Origin: Hemicordylus capensis
Taxonomy: Eukaryota; Chordata; Lepidosauria; Squamata; Cordylidae
Assembly (NCBI RefSeq): GCF_027244095.1
Contig: NC_069660.1
Span: 285,160,863-285,224,862 of the forward strand
Length of the DNA: 64,000 nt
Reading direction: 5' to 3'
The notes under the pieces are model-generated. The model was not told the DNA's origin. It searched no databases and saw only the letters and a program-made list of their open reading frames with translations. Each line of letters opens with the position of its first letter. Positions within the stretch are counted from its first letter, which is position 1. Shown in pieces: positions 41,142 to 52,700 of this stretch. The position numbers and the translations under genes are program-made.

Positions 41142-44100
41142 CTGCAAAGAAGATGTCAAAATAACTTCGTTAGAAGATCAGGATACGAGTCTTCATTTTA
41201 GATGCTCTGTTCCTTCCTCAGGTAGCTGATATGTAGCTTACAGCTTCCTCTAACACCCCGCCCCCACACTCCAAGCCTTTGGACAGAATGTGGTTCTGAA
41301 CTTCAGTTCTCCTGGTCCATATCCAATTCTATGTCTACTACATTACGCAGGCCCCAAGAGCCAGATTACACATTCAAACAGAATCAGCTTATTCTGCACC
41401 ACTTTGCTTTTTCTTTGCAGGGAGGGGGGACATTATAGTTTGAATACTTCCCATGGAAATAGGAATTTTGTAGCCATTGGAATGCATATGATGGAGTTCT
41501 TGACTATATCTCATCCACTGCAAGCGGGCAAAGCTGCCCCTTCCATTGTAAGAGAAATTCCATATGTAGGTCCCTTCTGTTTGCAGAGCTCCTGTGCTAA
41601 CTCATGCCACTCAGTCTGATGTGGCCTACTGTTAATGGGATAGAGACTGCTCTGGGAAGTCCCACCATTAAGGTGGCATCAGAACAGTCATACTCTCAGA
41701 TCTGCCTAATTGGGAGCCGATTGAGATCTTTGGTGCCAGCATCTTCCAACACCAATTATGACTCAGGGAGGAGATGCTGTTGTGCACGTAGGATTAGAAC
41801 ACTGGTTAATATACTGAAAAAAGTTACTCAAAGTAATCCCACTGAAATGAAAAAGTTAGGTAATTGGGTTTTGAAGAAAATGAGCCACCACTTACTTTTG
41901 GAAGAGCAACAACTTGGTAAGCTGCTCTGGCAGGGAAGTTACACTTGAAAACTGTATGAGAAAGATATTTCTATGAATATATTGACTATACCAAGTATGG
42001 ATTTTATTTATTTGGACTGTACTACCCCCAAACAGGGTAGAATCAGAACTACCACCACCCCACTAATTACACACAAGGCTCTGTGTATTCTGTGTTGCAC
42101 TATGCAAGCACAGAATTAAACACCTTGTGCTTAGAACATTCAGTGGTGGACATCCAAACCAACATTGTGCACATACAACTGGCGGCAGGATTTTCACTTT
42201 TCCCTGCGCAAGCCTCGGTGGGGGGGGGGAGCAGGGTTAGTAGCAAAGATTGTCCCTTCCCATTGCACGCACGTACACTTTTGGAAGGCAAAGGCAGTGG
42301 GAGGAGAGCACCTTTGAACTACAAATAATTTAATTTTAAGCAGATTTCCTCCATGCAGAATCACCATTCTGAATATCCTACTTGACATTAAAGAACTTAC
42401 AAAGAAGAAGCTCACAGACACAGGGTTTGGTTAAACAAATACAATTGCAGAGTAACGACCATGCCCATAATTAGTGATCAGGCCTTCATTTCTCTGTGCC
42501 TTTCAAGCTCTCTGGCAAAGGCCATGTTTTGTACACGACTTAGCACACAGTTGGCAGTATGTGAATGCCATTCAGCACCAACCGTACTTACACTGCTTGT
42601 AGATTTCATTGACATCATCAAAGTCCTTCATGTCAGCCATCAGAACAGTAGTCTTTACCACTGGAAGTTACAAAAATCAGAAATAAAGGAGTTTCAAATG
42701 ATAAAGCTGTAAAAATGTTTTGGTATGTCTTATGCATGTCGACTTAGATGTTTGGTTTTATACCATCAGGAAACAAAATAAGTTTGGAGCAATATTGGAA
42801 GACTGGGGGAAATGGCTAAATCAGTTCCTAATTTTCCCCAAGGTGACCCAGCAATGGGAATATATATTTGGGGCACATTTTTCTGCTCCCAGATCTGTAT
42901 GTGGAAACCCTCTTAAGTCGCTTGTGCTTTATTGTCCCCAAAAACCACTCCTACAAACACATAATCAATACACCCAACAATCCATTAAACTCTAGAGACT
43001 TCTCATAGCTATAGACAACAAGCACAATGGTATTCTGGAACTTACTCTAGCATCTCAATCCTGCCTCCAAATATTCAGGTTCCGTCTTAATGAAACAGAC
43101 CCCTCAACACTTCTGAGATATACCACACCCATTCCCTTTTCAGACTCATCCACTTATGATTTCCGAGCCATTCATTTGTTTATAAAATTTATATCCTGCT
43201 TTTCTTTCACTAAACCCAATGCGACTAACAAAACAAAAAATAATATATGTCAAGCATTCCTAAAACTATCAATCCATTAAAAAAATCCCGTTTCCTTATT
43301 CTCAAACCATTTCCCAAATTTCAAATTCCTCCAGATTGGGGCCTTGCCATTATAGTCCATATTTTCAAGAAGGGTTGTAGAGTGGATCCGGCCAATTACA
43401 GACCAGTAAGCCTTCTAAACATAATTAGTTAGTTATATACTAAACATCTTTGTCTTAAACTATGTGAATGGTTAGATCAGGAAAGCTATTTAGAAGATGA
43501 ACAGGCCGGCTTTAGATATGGCAGATCAACCATAGATCACGGTCTAATTTTGCGTTATTTAATTGAGAAATGTGCGATCTGCAAAAGGTTCACTCTTTGC
43601 TGCTTTCGTTGATTTTAAAGCTGCCTTTGATACTATTTCTAGGGGGCATCTATGGTAAAAACTTGCTAGTACTACAATTGACAAACGTTTATTGCTTCTG
43701 ATCATTAAGCTTCATGAGAATACAAGTCTCCGAGTGAGATTTAGTCATGAGGGTCATCTGTCAAACGTAATTCCTACACAGAAAGGTGTGGGACAGGGAT
43801 GCCTATTGGCCCCCTTTTTATTTAATATTTATATCAACTCTCTCATAAAACGACTTCAGAATATAGACAATCATGCTCCAAAACTAGCTGGGGAAAAGCT
43901 GCCAATTCTTATGTATGGAAATGACGCTGTAATTTTATCATAGGCTAAGGTTGGACTAAAGCGGGCTTTAGGAATTTTGGCCCTACATTTTGAGGAAGAG
44001 CATTCAACCATCAACTATACCAAAACTAAAATAAGGTGTTTTAACAATAGGTTTAAAAACTCTTCTTGGCAGATTGATGGTCACAAAATTGATCAGGTGA

Positions 44101-46759
44101 AATGTTTTAAGTATTTGGGTGTAGTCTTTCAATACAATGGGAAGTTGACTGCTCATATTCAATCAGTAGTTGATTCTGCTCAAAGGAGCACTACAGCTAT
44201 ACTTAGATTTTATAGAACCAGAAGTGGAGGCTTTATTCCTGCGGCCATTAGGCTGTTTATAGCTAAATCCCTAACACAACTTACTTATGGAGCACAATTG
44301 GGCCCTTATAACAACTTTACTGTGTTAGAAAGAATTCAATCTGGCTCTCTTAGAGCCTTGTTTAATACCCTTAAATGTACTGCTAATGCAGTACTCCGGC
44401 AAGAGGCATGGCTATTAAAGGTGGATAGCAGGACCTGGAGGATTATCATCAACTACTGGCTGAAATTTTTTTTACAGCCGGTAGGTCTAATACCTCAGTC
44501 ACCCCTCAGCCTGCTTGGTCTGCGGGGATAATTAATAAATTACTCACGTTAGGTTTAGACCCCGAACATCTGTTGGAGCTGGGATTCAAGAGAGCAAAAT
44601 CTCTGGTATACTAACATCTTACTGCTATTGAGTTACAGAATGAGACTGCTTTCCTCCCAAACTCTTATAGGACTTTTAAGTCACGGCCAGGAATTGCTGC
44701 TGCTCCATATTTATAATCTAAATTCTGTTGGGCCTTCTCTAGGGCTCACTTTAATGCTTTACTGTCAGTTTTGCTCAGAGGGAGATTCCAGCACTGGCCT
44801 ATAGAGGCCCATTTATGTCCCTGTAATGCTAATGAGATTGAGTCGGTTATTATTATTATTCAGGTTTTTAGTTAAAAACAATATATTTTATTGGTTTTAT
44901 TGTTGGTTTTATTTGTTTTCTGTATTATTTATTTAATACATTTATATACTGCCCATTACAAAAGTCTCTAGGTGGTTCACAAACAAAGAAAAACAGCCAA
45001 AAATTTTAGAACCAACATATACAAAATACAGTTTAAATCAATGTCAGTAAAAATTCAGCTACAAACCTGGCTGAACAGGGAAGAAGCAGTGCTTTTTTGT
45101 CATAGGAAGGTTCAACTTACAACTCTTCTGTTAGATACAAGCAACATCAACAGGAAATGTGTTCCATAGCTCCAGATCAATGATAAAAGTTGCCACCAAG
45201 CAAACTGACTGCACCCTCAGATGAACCTCCTTTGATGAACTTAATAGGCCCCAGGTTTCATAACGTAGAAGGTGTTCGCTTAAATACCAGGGCCATTTAG
45301 GGCTTATGTCTAAAAGCATATATAAACTGCCCAGAGATGACTATATGAGGCAGATTATAAAACAAACACAAACACAAACAAATTAGAAGCATAGAATTTG
45401 TGAGGGGGGCAATTAATGCACAAAGATAAAGTAAAAGAAAATCCTACCATTTTTGTCTGCAAGTATCTAGCAAGATGTCTGCTATTGCCATTTCCCTGGT
45501 GCAACAATAATATTCCCTGCTGTGTCACCTGGAGAACAGCTTAGTGATACAGAGCAGCGATCACTGATGGGTCAGCTCACTGGCAGCACAGATAATCTAA
45601 ATTAACTTAATAATTAATTTAATGTAACAAATTAATTTAGACATTCATGTGAAGAACAGACATATCCTTTCAAAAGGAGAAGGTGAAGTTCTAGAAACCT
45701 TCAAAACCTTAAAACTACAGAATAGGAGCCCAGCAAGTTGTTTGTATCAAACAGAAGAGTTGTAAGTTGAACACTTCTGTGACCAAAATAAGAGACAGCA
45801 CCTGAAAGACCTGGGAACTTGTGCCACAGTGTGAAGCTGGAATGGTCTTGGTTCCAGTGCTGCAGATATTCACATGATAGCATCTCTGCTATTCTTTTTC
45901 CACTCTCTTTTCACCTCCAAATATAAAGTAATATTCCCAAAGTGACTTGTTTTAGAATAGGCTTACTCACCATTATGGTAGTCACAGCCTGCAGCTTTCA
46001 AAATTTCTCCAATATTTTGAAGGGCCTAATGAGGAAAACACACCAATGAGTTTCAGTTATTTAGTTGGATTTGTCCATCCCTAGAGCTCATGGCCAGTAC
46101 CAGTATATACAAAGAGATATTGGGAAAACACACATATACAAACCCCAGCAACCTATAATTTAGCAAAGGCTAAGACACCAAAGTTGTGATTAAGCTCCAT
46201 TAAAACCAATGGAACAATTTAGACACAATCAGTTCCATAAATTTCAATGGAAGTTAAGTGCAACTAACTTCCGCTGGACTGGGGCCCCAGCATGCAAGCA
46301 TCGATGAATGAATGGCAACTGCTTTTGTTGCACTGCCCCCTCCAGGGCATATTTTACACAGTGGCTCACTATGCTCTGCTCAGCACTACAGCACACAATT
46401 GGGAATACAAAAAGTTGTTCTGAAAAAGACAGGTACCTCCCTACCCAATATAATTTCCTGTGCAGTACACTCTAGCAGCTATGTGGCTGTAAGCTGATGT
46501 ATTCTGTCCATGTGGAGAGGCATGCTGAAACTGTACACCTGGCCCCTGAACTGAGCCTTATGGATATGGCCTTAAACACTTAAGGCATGCTGCACCAATG
46601 ATCACATCAGATCCACTATTTGGTTATGGCTCACCTGTTTTGCCTGTTCCTTTGCTCCTCCAGGTACAAGTTGCCCATTTGAAGGATCCATGCCTAGCTG
46701 TCCTGCAATATACATGGTCCGGTCTACCAACACTGCTTGACTAATATTCAATGATACAG

Positions 46760-46794
<35 letters not shown>

Positions 46795-49700
46795 ATTGAT
46801 TTTACCATCTTAGTTATTTTAAAGCTTGGTTTGATTTCCTAAAGATTTGCCATCCATAATGTAGAAACAATTTATCCAGCACTTAAGAAATCCTGATAAA
46901 TAGTCACAAGCTGCTTCCCCAATGCAGGATTACTACCTGGAAAACACAACTTGGAGTTAAGCAGCCCCCCCCCCCCATGGCATTCCTCTTAAGATGCTAC
47001 CGGCCACCTAGGTTCAGCCCTAAGTGAGACGTTTGGAACTTGCAGGGAAAAGTTAGGTTGAAAGGTTGTAATTAATCAGGTTACAATTTGCAACGCCAAT
47101 GCTTTTTCCAAGCCAATTAAAGAAATGATGTTGCAATACATTTATTTAATCACTAATCATAAAAATGGCAGGTCTTAGCAGCACACCCATGACACAAATA
47201 ATTTGCTAACATGTAGCTTCCTGGTAATTTATATTGGATGATGTGTCACAGAACTTTACAGGAGTCTTGGAATTTATTACACACTGGTTCACTTGGGGCA
47301 TGCAGATACCAACACTAGGAGTAAATTGGCAAGCTTTCAAACAAGCTTAAATGAGCCTAGGACCAAGCTTTCTGCTATCCTTGGCAGAACATTGTATTAA
47401 AAATTAGAGTAGTCAATTAAAACAAATTGGTAAATAAAGCCAAATGTATGTAGCAAAAGGATAAGAATCTCATTAGCTGACAATTAAATAGGCTCGGGCT
47501 TACGCTAGATGTGGTGTCCCCCACCCTCCATCGGAAAAACAAGCAGTATTCTCCCATCCTTTGTCACTGACCTTACAATACAGTATTCAAAGATTTTTTG
47601 TTGTTCGTGTTTGCAAAGGATGCCTTCTCTTTTCAGGATCAAACAAGACCTCACCATTTTGGTGTGGGATATCCCATACTGGGTGTATTGGAAAGCGACA
47701 TGGACAATGGCCTCCTTCTCCATATGTATGTGGCTGGTCAACAAGATCTTCATTGGAGATCTTGCCCCAGATGTGCTGCTATTGGGAGTAATGAGGTGGC
47801 TACCAGGGACTAGAGCTTGGTGGCAGTGCCCCAATTGTGGAATGGCCTCCCCAGAAACATTAGTGTGGTATACTCACTTCTATCACTTTGCAAATTTACA
47901 GGTTTTTATTTGCCCAAGCTTTGGCAAATGAGAACAAGAACTGTTGCTTTATTGCTGCTGAGATACATATAAACTTCACAGTTTTTATGAGATTTTAGTA
48001 TAGATTGTGTTTTTCTTTGTAAGCTGCCTCAAAAACCTGTTTTTGGGGAAAGGGAGGGATATAAATATTTAGAATAATTAACGTTTCTGGCTGCATATGC
48101 AGTTTGTTGCAGGACTGAGCCTCTGAAACTACTCTGTCTCTTCTCATACATTTACTCAGCATCTAGTACCTAGAAGCAAGATAGCAGAACCATCAGTTGT
48201 ACAGAAGTAAGAACATGCCTTTACAGAGTTACACATGCAAATAGCAACACCTAAGACTACACATGATATTAAACCTATCATTAATAGATGTGCTTAAACC
48301 AGGAAGTACACAGCAAGAGCTGCTTTTATTAAAAAAAACAAAACAAAAACCCACCAAACAACTGCAAGAGGCCCCATCTGGATTAGTACCATGACATGTA
48401 GGGTAGCACTTTCCTTCTGAGTCACCGTTCTGCCCCAGATCACCCCCTCCTGAAGTGGCTCTTTGCAATAATTTGCTGCACATAGTTGCTTCAGGGGGCA
48501 GGATTTTTGGTGAGAAAACAGTGCAGCAGCCAGTGCTTAACTCTCCTTCCCCATGACCTTGATTCAGATGGGATCCCTACCACCACGAGCAGTTTTGATG
48601 GTGGTCTGTTTTGGTTTTTTTAACATAAAAGCAACACTTCTGGTGTAAACCCATCTATTAATGACAGGCTTAACGTCATGTGTAGTTTGGTCTTTTGTGC
48701 AATATGGAAACCCCTTGGCAACTTGCTTGATCCAAAGCTGAGCAGGTACATGTGTGCAAAACAGAATCTACAATATTACAGAAACCAGGGTCAAATTGCA
48801 GTTCATATTGTTGGGAAGGGGAATATCTTTGCACCATTAAACCAACAGGTAAAGGTCCAGACTCTGAAAAACATTTTCTTCAAGAATAATTATATCAGCA
48901 GCAGCAGCTTACTCAGGCTCTTGTCATGATGAGAGACTCTAAGGTTTGGTTTTTCCCCATTGCATTTTTTAACAGTGACTGTTTTTTAATCTAATCTTTT
49001 AATTATTTTTAATTTAATTTATGGATTATTTAATTAATCCATAGAGTCCTCATTAACTGAATGAATGAATGAATGAATGAATGAAAGAAAAGTGCAGTAA
49101 CAGCAAACTTCAATGGACTCTGACTCAATGGGCTGATTACAACTATGAAAGCACTTTCTACTTTAGGATTTCAAGAAGCTTTACGTATATTAAAAATAAT
49201 CGTAGTTTAAGAGATGAACAAACAAGTTCCTCATCCTTGAACACAGGAATGAATGCCGGACAGGGGTGTCAACCACAGTACTGAAGAGGCATGCAGTTTT
49301 ATGGGCTGCTTAAGAAAGGAATATAAGAAGAGTTGCATCAAAAGTTACAACAAATCAGGTATTTCTGTCAAAAGGATTCAGTTGTATTATATGCAAGTTT
49401 ATAAATTAGAGATGCTGAATCAGTGTTACATTCTCACTAATTTCAAGACAAGGTTTTATAGAAAACCTCACCTTTCAATCCACTGATCAAGCAGTATTTC
49501 ATCCTGGATACTATATATTCACTTCAAATTTCTAGAATGGTCCCTGAACTACAGGGCAAGGATAATATAAAATAGAAGAGACTAAAAAAACTAAAAAGGC
49601 TCAGGAAGATATATAAAAGTATCAGGGCAACTGATTCCTATGAAACATTAAATCTGTGCATTTTTGAAGAATTTGTTTTATGAGCTATGATCAGAGAATC

Positions 49701-52700
49701 TACATACTTATGTAAGAGATGCCAAACAGTCTAGCACTGTAATTATCCAGTTTTGGTTTTTCCACAGACAAGAGATTTTGCAACAAAAGCATTTATTAAT
49801 GAATGGCATAACTTATTAACCACATGTACATTGTTTGTACTATACACCAATGCAGGAATTTGTGGTCAAACACATATTATATATACATGCCTAGTTTTAA
49901 AGTTAGCAGAGGCCCCAAATGGGAATGAAATCTCTTTTGCATAATAGATAGATACACGCACATAAGAGATTCCTTGTTATAAGCGGCGGGGTGTGTGTGT
50001 AGTATCACACCTCTTGCAATTTGTGGCCAAACTCAATTTTTAAAATATATTTGTCACTTAAACAGTCAGTCTTCCAATCTGTAAAAAACGTAGACACATG
50101 ACATATGCAGTGGGAAGTAGGAGAAGGGGGTGAGAGAAAGAATGAGCCCCATCATGTTTAGGGGATGGGCAAGCAAGTGTAATGTGTGAAATTTTCTAAT
50201 TACATAGTAGCCTTTTCCAGGATTGAGCAGTTATCACTGTGACTTACTTTGCTATACCTTCTTAATTCGTTAGAAATTTTGTCTGTCCAGAAGGCACCCT
50301 ATTACACATTGAAAGTGACTTTGAAATCTGTTTTTAGCAATTTTAATAGATTTCTTAGAAGTTAACAGCAGTAAGTTACCACTCACAGGTCTATATGTTC
50401 TGTACAAACTCTAATCTTTTCTGCTACAACTGGAATCACTAAAATAATAAAAGTATTACTTCAAATGATTTTTTAAAAAAATGATAAAAGAACCCCCAAC
50501 ACTTCTTCTCTCTTAGTTTCTGGGACTGCAACATATACATTTAGAAACCCAAATTGATATTCTTTCATTAGTTTGGAAAACCTTGTAATTTTTAATAGGC
50601 CTTAAGTCCACAGCAACTTAAAGGAAAACCTAACTGAGACAAGGGCTGCTAAAAATTACTCATTAACCATGGATTTCAAGTTGTTGAGTAACTCAGAGAT
50701 TATTCTGTCAAACACGTAAAGTAAGAGATGTTGCATTAAAAAGTCACTGTATATAAACTACCAGTAGCTTTTCACTTTTGTTGCAATGCACAACAGTTCT
50801 GGTTTTAAAACAGCAAACAACAACAAACCCCCCCCCCCCCGCCACCCACACACACAAGCAAAGGATTCATATCCCAGTCAGGAGAGAAGTCACAAGAAAG
50901 CAAAAACATCACACACTGGGATCATCAGGAACATCTATCACAGTTTTTAAATTCCAGAGCACAGGTGCTTAACTTGGGGTTCATGGGCCCCCTGGGGTTG
51001 GTGTAGGTAGTCGGTGAAAAATGTTTGCTGCACTCAATTTGATTTGTTTCTTGTGCACAGAATAAAGTTGTTTAAAATAACTACCCTGAGCACTTACTTT
51101 TAATTCCAATTTTGACTTGAGTCAGTCTTGTGAACATCTATATATTTAATTCTCCTGGGTGTGCCTTGGGATGTGCGTCCCCGGCGCCCAGCTGATTGGC
51201 TGGGCGGCGGAGGCGCCTGATTGGCTGATGCACACCCAGGAAGATTGGTTGCCGTGGCAGCTGCAGGCCCAGCCATGGAGTCCAGGAGCCGTGGCGGGTC
51301 CAGCTGGGAAGTGCAGGGGAGAAGTGGTGGTGGGGAGGAGAGGCGGCTGTGCCCGGCATGGAGACTGGGAAGCGGAGACTGGGGCAGAAGGTGGGGGTGG
51401 GGAGAGTGGTAACCGCCGGCTCTGTGCGGGGTCAGCTAGTATATGATAAATGGAGTGATGGATCCTTGGAGTGGGATATACACTTGAGGATCTGAGCAGT
51501 CTGCAGGTGTAAAAATGGGACAACAATTAAATGTAAAGAAGACTAAACTAATGACAATGGGTACAGCAAACAGCCTCAGAATTGACAATGAAGACACTGA
51601 AGTGGTGGATAGCTTCTGCCTTTCAGGATCGGCCATCAACAGTAAAGGATCCAGCAGTCAAGAAATACGCCGCAGACTAGCACTTGGTAGGGTTGCAACG
51701 AAGGCCTTGGAAAAGCTGTTTTGATGCCGTGACATGTCTACACCTACAAAGATTAGGATTGTTTAGACAATGATTTTCCCCGTGACACTCTATGGATGCA
51801 AAACTCTATGGACTTTGAAGAAGCAAGATAGAAAAAGGATTGATGCTTTTGAATTTTGGTGTTGGAGAAGACTTTTGAGGATACCATGGAAAGCCAGGAA
51901 AACAAACAAATGTATCATAGAACAAGTCAATCCAGAATTTTCACTCGAGGAACAAATGACCAAGCTCAAATTATCATACTTGGGTCACATTATGTGAAGG
52001 CCCAGCTCTCTTGAGAAGTCTATAATGCTGGGGAAGGTTGAAGGAAAGAGAAGAGGATGACCAACAGCAAGGTGGATGAACTCGATTACAACAGCAATGA
52101 ATGCACCACTGAGAGACCTTAAAGGCCAAGTTGAAGACAGATCATCCTGGAGATAATCTATCTATGTGGTCGCTATGTGGTCAACACCAACTTGATGCAC
52201 TTAATTTACACAATACCTTTCAACAACAGAAGTTCTCAAAGCAATCTACACAGTAAAAATGACCAATAAACAAAACATCAAAGAGCCATATGGCACTTCA
52301 AAGACTAAACCATCTATTGCAAGAGAGGCCTTTGTGGAAAGTGACGTTCCAATTTGATGTGTTTAGAAAACCAAAGCAACTCCATTTTACTTAGAATACC
52401 TCATTCTGACTTAAAGTAACCCCAGCCCAGCTCAGGGACATCACGGCCTCTCATGATCAACATCATTATCTCTCTCCACTAAATTGTATCTAAGAAACTT
52501 GGTTCTCACAAGGTTCTCACTGTTCTTTGCTGACAGTTAAGAAAACAGGATCTAACCAAATAAGGAGTAATCACCAGATGAAAAATGAATCATTCGCATG
52601 CGTACTAGATACTTAGTCCACCATTTTGTTGTCACGTATACTGTGTCTAGGGCGTCAGCATCATTCAGATTGTTTGTATAAATGTAAGATGCACCTGTAA

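Noticed and set aside
47505-47931. 140-codon frame (plus) with a 109-codon frame opposite
   Set aside because: The frame runs into an L2 3' end and matches no family; no splice context links it to RIDA.
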